In this document: positions 23,972 through 32,500 of the stretch, piece after piece
Position numbering within the stretch: position 1 is the first letter of the stretch
Layout of the letters: each line of letters opens with the position of its first letter
Assembly (NCBI GenBank): GCA_029265315.1
Contig: JAJUJM010000003.1
Span: 124,001 to 188,000, forward strand
Direction of reading: 5' to 3'
DNA: 64,000 nucleotides
From: Actinomycetota bacterium
Lineage (GTDB): Bacteria > Actinomycetota > Coriobacteriia > Anaerosomatales > PHET01
The notes under the pieces: generated by a model
Seen by the model: only the letters and a program-made list of their open reading frames with translations
What the model was told of the DNA's origin: nothing
Databases searched by the model: none
Program-made: the position numbers and the translations under genes

Positions 23972-25204
23972 ATGGAGCGTCGCGACTGGGTGCCGTTTCT
24001 CGCGTTGGAATCAGCGACGCTCCTGTCGGGCATCGGCAACGGCGTGGCCGCGATAGCTCTGCCGTGGCTCACCCTGCAGCTGACCGACGACCCAGCCGCC
24101 GCGGGGCTTGTCGTGGCCGCCGGCGCGTTGCCTGCGCTGGCCGCGTCCCTTGGCAGTGGCGTGATCATCGACCGGCTTGGCAGGCAGCGCACGAGCGTCG
24201 GTTCGGATGTCTTCTCGGCGGTGTCGGCGGCACTGATTCCGCTGTTCGGCTTCTTGAACGTCCTCTCCTTCCCTTTGGTGATGTTCGCCTCGGTGATCGG
24301 CGCGGTCTTCGACCCGGTGGGCGTGACGGCACGCGAGGCGATGCTGCCGGACGTCGCGCGTCGCGCGAAGCTCGAACTCGAGCGCGTCAACGGCGTGCAC
24401 GAGGCCATCTGGGGTCTGGCGTGGCTCGTTGGGCCGGGTATCGCCGGGGTGCTCATAGGCTGGGTCGGTGCGACGATGTCGTTTCTGGCGATGGCGGCCG
24501 GCTTCGTCGTCTCCGCGGTACTCGTCGGAGCCGTGTGCATGCCCACGCCGCCGGCCCGCGAGGGCGACGCTCACTGGCTTGCTGACGCGATCGAGGGTTG
24601 GAGGTGCCTGCTGCGCTCGGCGCCGATCCGCTCTACCGCCGTGCTTTCGACCGTCGCGTTCACGCTGGCGTACTCGGTGGTCGGTGTCGTGTTGCCGGTC
24701 GTGTACGAGCGGCAGGACCGGCCCGAGGCGCTGGGCGTGCTGTTCATGGCGTATTCGGGCGCCGGGGTGATCGGGGCGCTCGCATACGGCGCGTTGGGCT
24801 CGCGGGTGCCGCGCCGCCCCGCGTTCGTCGTGGGTCTCGGGGCCACCGCGCTTCTGCCGGTCGCATACGTGTTCTCGCCGACGTATCCCGTGCAGCTTGT
24901 GGTGATGGCCGTCGCCGGCCTGCTCGCCGCCGCAGTCAACCCGATCGTGAACGTGGTGCTCCAGGAACGCGTGTCCGATGAGATGCGCGGCAGGGCGCTC
25001 TCGGCGCTGTTCGCGCTCGCGTACGCGGCGTATCCGGTGGGGTACGCCGCCGCTGGCTTCACCATCAAGGCGTTCGGCGAGACCGCTACGTTCACGTGGA
25101 TGGGCGTGGCGACCGTAGCGGCCGCCCTGTGGGCGATGTTCACGCCAGCGCTCGTCGACATGTCAGCGCCGGAGGCGACATCTGGCGGCCCTGGTGCCTC
25201 CTGA
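23972..25204 (+). CDS. MFS transporter (MDR-type)
   Basis: The 410-residue protein has about 12 hydrophobic helices. The loop after helix 2, DRLGRQRTSVGSDVFSA, is the major-facilitator motif A in the form usual for the macrolide-efflux-like (MefA/Tmr) subgroup. The rest, for example YSGAGVIGALAYGALGSRVP, fits a proton-coupled exporter. Substrate is unknown. ATG at 23972 follows GAAGG. Its 3' end abuts, and was possibly truncated against, the decayed MNT/HEPN locus on the other strand. Confidence 0.85.
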   Translation: MERRDWVPFLALESATLLSGIGNGVAAIALPWLTLQLTDDPAAAGLVVAAGALPALAASLGSGVIIDRLGRQRTSVGSDVFSAVSAALIPLFGFLNVLSFPLVMFASVIGAVFDPVGVTAREAMLPDVARRAKLELERVNGVHEAIWGLAWLVGPGIAGVLIGWVGATMSFLAMAAGFVVSAVLVGAVCMPTPPAREGDAHWLADAIEGWRCLLRSAPIRSTAVLSTVAFTLAYSVVGVVLPVVYERQDRPEALGVLFMAYSGAGVIGALAYGALGSRVPRRPAFVVGLGATALLPVAYVFSPTYPVQLVVMAVAGLLAAAVNPIVNVVLQERVSDEMRGRALSALFALAYAAYPVGYAAAGFTIKAFGETATFTWMGVATVAAALWAMFTPALVDMSAPEATSGGPGAS

Positions 25205-25712
25205 GACAGGTCGGCTCAGAACCCCAGCGGGCGAGCAGCGCCTTCATCGTCCTCTCGACCGCCTGCTGGCAGTGGAATCCCGCGTCGGCCAACAGCGGCG
25301 GGTGGGCAGCGAGGTCGACCATCGCGGCTCGGAGGTCTTCGGGCGCCGGCGCCCTTCAGCAGTTCGCGGTAGGCCATGCGGGCGCGACGCCGCTCCGGTT
25401 CGGCATCGTCGGGCATGAAGAACAGCAGGTCGTAGTCGCTGTCGGTTCCGGCCTCGCCTCGTGCTGCCGAGCCGAAGAGGTAGACGCGTTCCGGGTCATA
25501 GCCGTCCACGAGCCGCCGCACGATGTCGGCGAGGACAGGATCCGCATTCACCACCGGAACGACCGCGGAGGTGGGGACGAGGTGGTTGCGCCCGTAGCGC
25601 ACGGCCGGAAGAGTGCCCGCGCGGATGCGCTTGAGCACCGCCTGATGGGTGATGCCGAGCAGCCGGGCGGCCTCGGTCGTTCAATGAATGCGTCGTGTCG
25701 GGCGTCGCTCAT
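25205..25712 (-). pseudogene. Decayed MNT/HEPN toxin-antitoxin locus with HTH-type N-terminus
   Basis: Reading on the minus strand from ATG at 25712: MSDARHDAFIE, then after a one-base shift near 25680 a DNA-binding segment (TEAARLLGITHQAVLKRIR), then a minimal nucleotidyltransferase core VYLFGSAARGEAGTDSDYDL. After LLKG (near 25350) the frame shifts again and continues as a HEPN fragment, with ADAGFHCQQAVERTMKALLA, that stops short against the MFS gene. HEPN/MNT pairs are type VII toxin-antitoxin systems in which MNT adenylylates the HEPN toxin. Two frameshifts and a missing HEPN end show that it is broken. Confidence 0.75.
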
Positions 25713-25781
25713 ATTCGAGAAGTTGCCCTCTTACAACCAGAGCGACGAGCGACCCTTCGGCGCAGGTCTGGCCATGTCGCT

Positions 25782-27686
25782 TTACCCGAGCTCCGCCTTC
25801 ATCTGGTGCCACGCGTGACGGGCCTCCTCGACGGAGCCCTCCTCCTCGATGGTCGTGATGTCGCCCGGTTCGACGTCGAGCGTGACCGCCTTGAGCACGC
25901 GCCTCATGATCTTGCCGCTCCGGGTCTTCGGGAGCATCGACACGAAGTTGACCTCGCCCACGACGGCGACCGGTCCCAGCTCGTGCCGGACCGTGGCGAG
26001 TAGCTCGGCCTTGAGCTCCTCGCTCGGTTCGATGCCCTGCTTGAGCACCACGAACGCCGAGATGACCTCGCCGCGGAGCTCGTCCGGCCGGCCGATGACG
26101 CCCGACTCTGCGACGGCCGGGTGCATGAGGAACGCGGTCTCTACCTCGACGGTGCCTATGCGGTGGTCGGCGATCTTGATGATCTCGTCGGCCCGTCCCG
26201 CGAACCAGGCGTACCCGTCCTCGTCGATCATGGCCGCGTCGCCCGTGTGGTAGACGCCGTGCACCTTCTCCCAGTAGTCGCGCCCGTAGCGCTCGGGTTC
26301 ACCCCACAGCGACGCGATCAGTCCCGGGAACGGGCGCTTGAGCACCATGATGCCCTTCTCGCCGCGCGGCACGGGGTTGCCGTCGTGGCCGATGACCTCG
26401 GCCTCGATGCCGGGCAGCGCGATGCCGGCGGAACCGGGCTTGATGGGCAGCAGTCCGATGCCGTACGGGTTGCCGAACACAGGGCCGCCGGTCTCGGTCT
26501 GCCACATATGGTCGATCACCGGCACGCGGTTCTTGAGGATGGTGTTCTGAAGCCAGTCCCAAGCCGGCGGGTTGAGCACCTCGCCCGCGCACACGACGCG
26601 CTCGAGTCGCGAGTAGTCGATGTCACCGAGCGCCTCCTGCCCGTAACGCATGAGGAGCCGGACGGCCGTCGGTGAGGTGAAGAGTCCCGTGACGCCGTAT
26701 CCCTCGAGCGCCCTTCTCCACGTGGCGTCGGGGGACGGGAAGTCCAGCGCTCCCTCGTAGGCGAGCGTCGTGCAACCGATGATCAGCGGCGCATAGACGA
26801 TGTAGCTGTGCCCGACGATCCAGCCGATGTCAGAGCCGGACCACCACACGTCGTCTGCGCGCAGCCCGTAGACCCAGCGCGCCATCGCCGTGATGTGCAC
26901 CTGGTAGCCGCCGTGGGTGTGGACAGCGAGCTTGGGTTTCGCTGTCGTGCCGGAGGTGGCGAGGATGAACGCCGGCTCGTTGGACTCCATGGCCGTGTAG
27001 CCGCCGCTGAACCCTTCGCCGCGTGCGAGGAACTCGTCCCACGTGATGTCGCGGCCTGGAGTCATCGGGACCGGCTCTTCGCCGCGCGTCATGACGATGA
27101 CGTGCTCGACGCCCTCGTCGACGGACGCCATCGCCTCGTCGACGATGGGCTTCAAGGGCACGTCCTTGCCGCGACGGTACGTGATGTCAGCGGTGAAGAC
27201 GAGCTTCGAGCCGCTGGCTGCGACGCGGTCGGCGAGCGCCTTCTCGCCGAACCCGGCGAACACGACCGAGTGGATGGCTCCGATGCGCACGGTGGCGAGC
27301 ATCAGCGCGATCGCGCAGGGGCAGGTGGGCATGTAGATGGTGACGCGGTCGCCCTTCTCGACCCCCATCCCTCGGAGCGCTGCCGCGATCGACTCGACGA
27401 GCGCCAGCAGCTCGGAGTAGGTGAATCGCTTCTCGGAGCCGCGTTCGTTGAAGTAGATGAGCGCGGTATGGTCGCCGCGGCCTTGCGCGACGTGGTGGTC
27501 AAGCGCGCTGTACGCGAGGTTCGTCTCGCCGCCGCTGAACCAGCGGAAGGTGGGGTAGTGGTGTTCGAAGACGCGGTTCCAGGGTTTGAGCCACGGCAGA
27601 TCCGCGGCCACAGGCCCCCAGAAGACCTCAGGGTCGCCGAGTCCGTCCTCGATCCAGCGGTTCACGACCGGGCTGATGATCTGCAT
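25782..27686 (-). CDS. acs: Acetyl-CoA synthetase (AMP-forming)
   Basis: The 634-residue protein belongs to the ANL adenylate-forming superfamily: ILATSGTTAKPKLAVHTHGG is the ATP loop, WQTETGG and YHTGDAAMIDEDGY are conserved, and the C-terminal PKTRSGKIMRR carries the lysine that is regulated by acetylation in Acs. VVFAGFGEKALADRV and the acetate-pocket stretch WWSGSDIGWIVGHSYIVYAP match Acs rather than longer acyl-CoA ligases. It makes acetyl-CoA from acetate, ATP and CoA. ATG at 27686 follows GGGGGAG; upstream codons are ignored. Slightly shorter than the usual 650 residues. Confidence 0.92.
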   Translation of the reverse strand: MQIISPVVNRWIEDGLGDPEVFWGPVAADLPWLKPWNRVFEHHYPTFRWFSGGETNLAYSALDHHVAQGRGDHTALIYFNERGSEKRFTYSELLALVESIAAALRGMGVEKGDRVTIYMPTCPCAIALMLATVRIGAIHSVVFAGFGEKALADRVAASGSKLVFTADITYRRGKDVPLKPIVDEAMASVDEGVEHVIVMTRGEEPVPMTPGRDITWDEFLARGEGFSGGYTAMESNEPAFILATSGTTAKPKLAVHTHGGYQVHITAMARWVYGLRADDVWWSGSDIGWIVGHSYIVYAPLIIGCTTLAYEGALDFPSPDATWRRALEGYGVTGLFTSPTAVRLLMRYGQEALGDIDYSRLERVVCAGEVLNPPAWDWLQNTILKNRVPVIDHMWQTETGGPVFGNPYGIGLLPIKPGSAGIALPGIEAEVIGHDGNPVPRGEKGIMVLKRPFPGLIASLWGEPERYGRDYWEKVHGVYHTGDAAMIDEDGYAWFAGRADEIIKIADHRIGTVEVETAFLMHPAVAESGVIGRPDELRGEVISAFVVLKQGIEPSEELKAELLATVRHELGPVAVVGEVNFVSMLPKTRSGKIMRRVLKAVTLDVEPGDITTIEEEGSVEEARHAWHQMKAELG

Positions 27687-27749
27687 GCTGTTCTCCCCCG
27701 ATACCCCTGACTTGCGGTTGGTTCGCATGATTATGCGTCACAAGCGCCG

Positions 27750-28271
27750 TCAGTACACCCAGGGGAGCAGCTTCTTCACGCGGCGCTGGTATTCGGGGTA
27801 CTCGGCGAAGCGTTCGGCGAGCCACGCCTCTTCGCGGCGCGATTTGAGATCGAACAGCACGAAGAGGGCCGCCGCGTAGAGGAGCACGAGCCATGATGTC
27901 CGGTACAGGCCCCAGCCCAACGACATGAGGATGACGCCTGCATAGATGGGGTGGCGGACGATGGCGTACGCACCGGTCTGCACCAATCGAGCGCCGTCGA
28001 CCGGGTAGGGCAGGGCTGTCGCGTGCCGACCGAGTGCCAACAGGCCGCCGAGTGCGAGCGGTGCGCCGGCGAGGATGAGCGCGAACCCGATCCAGCCGGC
28101 GACGTTCGCCACGGTTGGGCCCCACGGCCTCGCGCCCGGCCACGAGCGAGGGCCGAATGCGATGAGCGCGAACAGGACCATCTGGACCGCGACGTAGTAC
28201 TCGCCGCGCGCGCCTCGCCACCACGGTGCGGTCCGTGGGTCTGCGGGTCGTCGTGTGGCGCCGGTGCTCAT
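27750..28271 (-). CDS. Isoprenylcysteine/phospholipid methyltransferase-family membrane protein
   Basis: The 173-residue protein has four or five hydrophobic helices and the family end motif: AIVRHPIYAGVI followed by EEAWLAERFAEYPEYQRRV and KKLLPW, typical of ICMT/PEMT-like methyltransferases that bind SAM between the last helices. Substrate is uncertain (isoprenoid quinone, phospholipid or other). It lies 64 bases upstream of acs on the same strand and may share its message. Confidence 0.78.
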   Translation of the reverse strand: MSTGATRRPADPRTAPWWRGARGEYYVAVQMVLFALIAFGPRSWPGARPWGPTVANVAGWIGFALILAGAPLALGGLLALGRHATALPYPVDGARLVQTGAYAIVRHPIYAGVILMSLGWGLYRTSWLVLLYAAALFVLFDLKSRREEAWLAERFAEYPEYQRRVKKLLPWVY

Positions 28272-28308
28272 GCGTCAGCCGTCATCGCCACCGCTCGGTC
28301 TGCGCCTG

Positions 28309-28854
28309 CTACTCGCCAGCCGAGACCTCGACGTCGACGTTCGCACGCGCCGCGGCCTCGGTGAGAGCAGCGATCCAGCCGGTGCCGTCGACTTCGGCGG
28401 GCACGGACACGAGCGCGGTCATCTCGAAAAGTGGCGCACCGGTCACGGGGGCCTCCACGATGCGCGTCTCGGCGGACTCGATGTTGATGCCGGCGGCTGC
28501 GAGTCCGGAAGCGATGTCGTGCACGATGCCCTCGTGGTCGGCGCCGGACACCTCGACACGGTAGCTCGAAGCGGTTCCGGTATCCGGGGTCTTCGAGTCA
28601 GCCGTGGCCGCGGCGATGTCAGCACTCGTCGTGACCGAGTACCCGGAGGCGACGAGCGGGGCGAAGGCGGCGTCCAGATCGGGAAGCGCTTCGGTTGGCA
28701 GCGAGACCTGCATCAGCATGGCGAACGCCCCGCCCAGCCTGGCCATGCGGCTCGCGCCGATGTTCGCGCCAAGGCCGAGTATCGCGCCGGTCACTTCTTC
28801 GACGATGCCGACTCGGTCGGGGCCGGTCAGCGTGAAGACGACATCGGTTCTCAT
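28309..28854 (-). CDS. Tandem ACT-domain protein (GcvR-like)
   Basis: The 181-residue protein has two ACT-type domains. The first begins RTDVVFTLTGPDRVGIVEEV, the second YRVEVSGADHEGIVHDIAS; each has the conserved glycine-containing turn (GPDRVG, GADHEG) for amino-acid binding. This is the plan of glycine-cleavage repressor GcvR-like regulators. A short linker of about 20 residues separates them. ATG at 28854 follows GAGGGGGAA. A role as an amino-acid-sensing regulator is likely, its target unknown. Confidence 0.8.
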   Translation of the reverse strand: MRTDVVFTLTGPDRVGIVEEVTGAILGLGANIGASRMARLGGAFAMLMQVSLPTEALPDLDAAFAPLVASGYSVTTSADIAAATADSKTPDTGTASSYRVEVSGADHEGIVHDIASGLAAAGINIESAETRIVEAPVTGAPLFEMTALVSVPAEVDGTGWIAALTEAAARANVDVEVSAGE

Positions 28855-29087
28855 GGTCGTTCCCCCTCGAGACAAGGTGGCGTGAGGAATGGTGTTCTTC
28901 GCAACGGTAGCAGTCGTCAGCCGCCCTCGGTAGTCGGCCACGCCTCTTGGCAAGCCGATACCGGCCAGCAAGACGTCATCCGACGATCCGATCTTCATCG
29001 GGAACGGACGCTGACTTCGCGTACCATACCGAGGACAGACCATGGCGGCGTCCGTCCGCCTCGTCCCCGCATCCGAGAGGAGCACCC

Positions 29088-29369
29088 ATGCCCCGCGCAC
29101 AGGCCCGTCATATCCTCGTCTCCACCGAGGCGGAAGCGAACGACCTCAAGCAGCAGATCGCCGACGGCGCTGACTTCACCGACCTTGCTCGCCGGCACTC
29201 CAAGTGCCCGTCGGGCGCGCGTGGCGGCGACTTGGGCGAGTTCGTGCCGGGGCAGATGGTCAAGGAGTTCAACGACGTCTGCTTCAACGAAGAGGTGGGC
29301 GTTGTCCACGGCCCCGTTCAGACGCGGTTCGGTTACCACCTCATCGAGGTGACCAAACGCGAGGACTAG
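29088..29369 (+). CDS. PpiC-type (parvulin) peptidyl-prolyl isomerase
   Basis: A 93-residue single-domain parvulin: ARHILVSTEAEANDLKQQI, FTDLARRHSKCPSGARGGDL, GEFVPGQMVKEF and TRFGYHLIEV are the family motifs, with the active-site histidines in RHIL and YHLIEV. It has no signal peptide, so it acts in the cytoplasm, catalysing proline cis-trans isomerisation. ATG at 29088 follows GAGAGGAG. Similar in size to E. coli PpiC. Confidence 0.9.
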   Translation: MPRAQARHILVSTEAEANDLKQQIADGADFTDLARRHSKCPSGARGGDLGEFVPGQMVKEFNDVCFNEEVGVVHGPVQTRFGYHLIEVTKRED

Positions 29370-29420
29370 TGCTCGCGCTCTCGGTCCATCACCGATTCAT
29401 ACGCTGCTCACGACCTGTCC

Positions 29421-29464
29421 CAGCACGCGAATCCGGCGCACCCAGCACGCGAATCCGGCGCACC
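29421..29464 (+). repeat. Perfect 22-base tandem duplication
   Basis: The unit starting CAGCACGCGAATCCGG occurs twice head to tail (29421-29442 and 29443-29464) between the PpiC gene and the lipoprotein gene. It is upstream of GAAGGGGGG and the ATG at 29501, so it may be a recent slippage or a doubled binding site. Confidence 0.85.
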
Positions 29465-29500
29465 GGGTATATCCGTCATGCTCGATGAAGGGGGGATGTC

Positions 29501-30211
29501 ATGGCGGCGAGATCGTTGTGGCGTTGGGCGGTGCTCGTTCTCGTGCTGGCCGTGATCGCGTGGGCGCCGCTCGGGTGTGCTGCTTCGGGCGGTTCCGCTT
29601 CGGGAGGCGGTGGGTCCGAGTCTGCCACTGCGCCACCAGCTCCGGCTGAGGCGGCGTCGAGCGTCGGGGACGAGATCCCGCCGGGCCGCGAGATCGCCGA
29701 AGGGGGAGGTGGGCCGGCGACCTACACCTTCCGCGAGATCTGGCGCCGTGCGCTGCCTCCCGCGCGGGAATGGCGCGAAGGGGCCTACCTCACGAGCGCA
29801 GTGGGCGACATGGTCAATGACGACGGGGTACCGAGCACTTGGCGACTCACCTTCATCGACAAGCCAGACGCCGACACGGTGCTGCTCATGGATATCGACG
29901 CCTGGGGCAAGGTGACCGAAGTGAAAGAGGTCACCGGCGGAGGCGTTTCGTCATTCGTGGGCGAATACTCGAAGCCGATCCCGTACGACGTGATTGACAG
30001 TGACGACGCGGTGGCGCGCGGCAAGGACTATCTTGCTTCTCGCTACGACCTCGCCAAGACGAAGGACCCGCGCATCGCGCTCAACCACAGCGAGATCGAC
30101 GCGACCGGACCGTACTGGAGCTACTCGCTCTTCTACACGCCGAGTGCGGAGTACGTCTTGGCTCGCATGGACGCCTTGACCGGCGAGGTGGTCGCTCCCG
30201 AATCACCCTGA
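29501..30211 (+). CDS. Putative lipoprotein
   Basis: The 236-residue protein has a signal peptide ending in a lipobox, APLGC (Cys26), then a Gly/Ser-rich linker typical of exported lipoproteins. The mature part is mostly beta-strand and ends with a segment, YSLFYTPSAEYVLARMDALT then GEVV, that resembles PepSY-type strands, though this is weak. ATG at 29501 follows GAAGGGGGG. No specific function can be assigned. It is convergent with the carbonic anhydrase gene. Confidence 0.7.
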   Translation: MAARSLWRWAVLVLVLAVIAWAPLGCAASGGSASGGGGSESATAPPAPAEAASSVGDEIPPGREIAEGGGGPATYTFREIWRRALPPAREWREGAYLTSAVGDMVNDDGVPSTWRLTFIDKPDADTVLLMDIDAWGKVTEVKEVTGGGVSSFVGEYSKPIPYDVIDSDDAVARGKDYLASRYDLAKTKDPRIALNHSEIDATGPYWSYSLFYTPSAEYVLARMDALTGEVVAPESP

Positions 30212-30225
30212 AAGCGCACGATTCG

Positions 30226-30804
30226 CTACAGCCAGTGCACCACGCCTGATGACAGCTTGTAGGCGCCGCCGGTGATGTGCGGCGTCTTCGGCCCGAGCAT
30301 CGCCTCGGCGAAGAACGCGACCAGCTCGTCGACGGTGTCACGCACGTGCTCATCGACGGCAGCGGCCAGCAAAGCGTCGTCGGCGTCGGCGGGGGCCCTC
30401 CCGGGGTCGATCCCCTCGACGCGGATATGCCGGGTGATCGGCTCGAGCCACTCAGGCGCGCCGCCTGCGAGGGTCGCCTTGACCGCGCCGCAGTCCTCGT
30501 GGCCCAGGACGAGCACGAGCGGCACACCGAGCGCCTCGACGGCGAAGCGCAGCGACGCGAGGCTCGCTTGGGCGAGCACGTGACCGGCCGTGCGCACCAC
30601 GAAGAGCTCGCCAGGGCCGGCATCGAAGACCGCTTCGACCGGAACGCGGGAGTCCGAGCACGCGACCACGGCGGCCCACGGCCGTTGGCCTTCCAGCGAG
30701 GCGACCCGCTGTTCGGCGGTCCAGCCTGTGCGGCCCTGCCCCTCGGCGAAACGGCGGTTGCCCTCGGCGAGTCGCTTCAGGGCTTCGGTCGTCGGTAAGG
30801 CCAT
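30226..30804 (-). CDS. Beta-class carbonic anhydrase
   Basis: The 192-residue protein has both beta-CA zinc motifs, VVACSDSRVPVEAVFD and GHEDCGAVKATLAGG, supplying Cys, Asp/Arg and His-Cys ligands. It interconverts CO2 and bicarbonate in the cytoplasm. ATG at 30804 has AAGGAG upstream; the ten-codon longer frame is rejected. Length and motifs are those of a standard bacterial beta-carbonic anhydrase. Confidence 0.92.
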   Translation of the reverse strand: MALPTTEALKRLAEGNRRFAEGQGRTGWTAEQRVASLEGQRPWAAVVACSDSRVPVEAVFDAGPGELFVVRTAGHVLAQASLASLRFAVEALGVPLVLVLGHEDCGAVKATLAGGAPEWLEPITRHIRVEGIDPGRAPADADDALLAAAVDEHVRDTVDELVAFFAEAMLGPKTPHITGGAYKLSSGVVHWL

Positions 30805-30852
30805 GACCCTCTCCTTGGTCGACGGTGTGGGCAATCGTACCCGAATGGGGCC

Positions 30853-31914
30853 TCAGCCGCCCGCGCCTGCTCGCGCGCCAACGAGCCAAGCGGTGTGTCG
30901 GCCGCGAGCGAGCAGGGCCGCACACATGTAGCTCGCGGCGGCGATGGCCGCCCACGCCGCCGGCACCGTCCACCAGATCAGCCACAAGGCGTCGGCACCC
31001 AAGGCGGTCACGGTGCGTTCAAGCGCGAGCAGCCACAGGGGATGCACGAAGTAGACGCCGAACGACAGCGATGCCCCGGCGACCAGCATCCGTTCGAAGC
31101 GGTCGTAGAGCGACTCGAGCGCGAACGCGCCAAGTGCGAGCCCGACCACCGTCGCCGCCATCCCGAGCGCATACGCAGCAGGGCCGGCCGCAGGCGGCAG
31201 CGCGCCGAGGCTTCTCGCCAGCATGATCGCTGTGCCGCCCGCGAGCGGGATCGGCCAAGCGCTGAGTACCCACCGCGGCACTCTGGGCAGCGCTATCGCG
31301 AAGCAGGCACCGAGCACCATGTGCGGCAGGTGGGTGGCGAGGTGTGTCGCGTACGACCACGCCAGTTCAGGGGCGTTGGCGCGCAGCCACGCCGAGACCG
31401 CGGGCCACAACCCGATGCGCACCGCGTAGACGGTGAGCAGGGTCGCAACCGGCCAGCGGTGCACGACGCGCGCCGCGATGGGCGTGATCAGGTAGAAGCC
31501 GAAGAGCATCGGCACGAAGTACAGGTGGTACCAGACGTGTCCGGTCAGGAGCAGCCACGGCGCGCGAACGAGCTGTGCGGCGGGGTCTCGTGCCGTGAGA
31601 AGCAGCACGGCGAGGAACACGAGGGCCCACGCCAGGTACGGCGCGCCGACCGCACGCATGCGTCCCGTGATGAACCGCGCGAAGGCTCCTCGCCACGGCC
31701 TGCCCCACACGAGTGCGCCGGAGATGAACACGAATACCGGGACCGCGTAGTGGAGCAGGTCGTCGATGAGAAGCTGGACCGACGTGTCCGGCAGCACGCC
31801 TCTGAGCGGCATGAAGCAGTGGATGGCGACGACCGACAGGATCGAGAACGCTCTGAGCGCGTCGTAGGCCAGCACGCGTCGCCGGGGTTCGGGGATGTCG
31901 GTCGTGTGGTCCAT
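30853..31914 (-). CDS. Acyltransferase family 3 membrane protein
   Basis: The 353-residue protein has about ten membrane helices. It begins YDALRAFSILSVVAIHCFMP, the family 3 (OafA/YrhL-like) signature with its catalytic-region histidine. Such enzymes acylate sugars of lipopolysaccharides, polysaccharides or other envelope compounds. The ATG at 31914 has TACACT eight bases upstream and no ribosome site, so a leaderless message is likely; the second candidate start at 31938 would overlap the -10 box. Confidence 0.82.
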   Translation of the reverse strand: MDHTTDIPEPRRRVLAYDALRAFSILSVVAIHCFMPLRGVLPDTSVQLLIDDLLHYAVPVFVFISGALVWGRPWRGAFARFITGRMRAVGAPYLAWALVFLAVLLLTARDPAAQLVRAPWLLLTGHVWYHLYFVPMLFGFYLITPIAARVVHRWPVATLLTVYAVRIGLWPAVSAWLRANAPELAWSYATHLATHLPHMVLGACFAIALPRVPRWVLSAWPIPLAGGTAIMLARSLGALPPAAGPAAYALGMAATVVGLALGAFALESLYDRFERMLVAGASLSFGVYFVHPLWLLALERTVTALGADALWLIWWTVPAAWAAIAAASYMCAALLARGRHTAWLVGARAGAGG

Positions 31915-31922
31915 CTGGCACG

Positions 31923-31928
31923 AGTGTA
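31923..31928 (-). promoter_or_regulatory. -10 element TACACT, leaderless start
   Basis: TACACT on the minus strand ends eight bases before the ATG at 31914, so transcription should begin at or next to the start codon. Confidence 0.5.
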
Positions 31929-31983
31929 GCGGTACCATCACCCGCGGGCGGATTCGTGCCGACCAGCGAAGGAGCTCACACCG

Positions 31984-32430
31984 ATGGCCCGGTGCTCGTA
32001 TCATCCCGACGTCGAGACCGAGTTGACCTGTACCGAGTGCGGAAAACCCATCTGTCCCAAGGAGATGGTGCTGACGCCGGTCGGCTACAAGTGCCCGGAG
32101 GACGCCCGGGCCAAGCGCGGCCAGTACACGTACGTGAAGCCGAAGCAACTCGTACTCGCGATACTGGCGGGACTTGCGGTCGGCACCGGCGGGGCGTTCA
32201 TCGCCGGAGCGTTCGCCGGAGGCTTCTTCACCATCCTCATCGGCATCCTGTGGGGATCACTCACGGCCGAAGCGGTGCGGAGGGCCTCCGGCGGGCACCG
32301 AGGCGGCACGGGGGGCGCGGTCGCCGCCGTCTGCCTTGGCTTGGGCGGACTGCTCTCTGGCGCCCTGTTCGTCGCGATCGTCGCGATCGTGGCGGCTTTG
32401 GCGCAGCTCGCCGTCATCTTCAACCGCTGA
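31984..32430 (+). CDS. B-box zinc-finger membrane protein
   Basis: The 148-residue protein starts with a B-box-like zinc finger, MARCSYHPDVETELTCTECG and CPKEMVLTP, then a hydrophobic half with three helices (LAILAGLAVGTGGAFIAGAF, GGFFTILIGILWGS, LGGLLSGALFVAIVAIVAAL). ATG at 31984 has GAAGGAG upstream. Proteins of this plan are common in Actinobacteria and Firmicutes but their function is unknown. Confidence 0.75.
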   Translation: MARCSYHPDVETELTCTECGKPICPKEMVLTPVGYKCPEDARAKRGQYTYVKPKQLVLAILAGLAVGTGGAFIAGAFAGGFFTILIGILWGSLTAEAVRRASGGHRGGTGGAVAAVCLGLGGLLSGALFVAIVAIVAALAQLAVIFNR

Positions 32431-32488
32431 CCGAACACCCGCTCGCCGCTCGCAGGACGCCTCCCGCACGACTCGGCGCGACGCGTGC

Positions 32489-32494
32489 TACGTT
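32489..32494 (+). promoter_or_regulatory. -10 element TACGTT, leaderless start
   Basis: TACGTT ends six bases before the ATG at 32501, and no ribosome site is present, consistent with a leaderless message. Confidence 0.45.
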
Positions 32495-32500
32495 CGTGGC

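Noticed and set aside
25140-25322. 60-codon minus-strand frame as an independent HEPN gene
   Set aside because: Only its first half matches HEPN; the rest is antisense to the MFS gene, so it is treated as part of the decayed locus.
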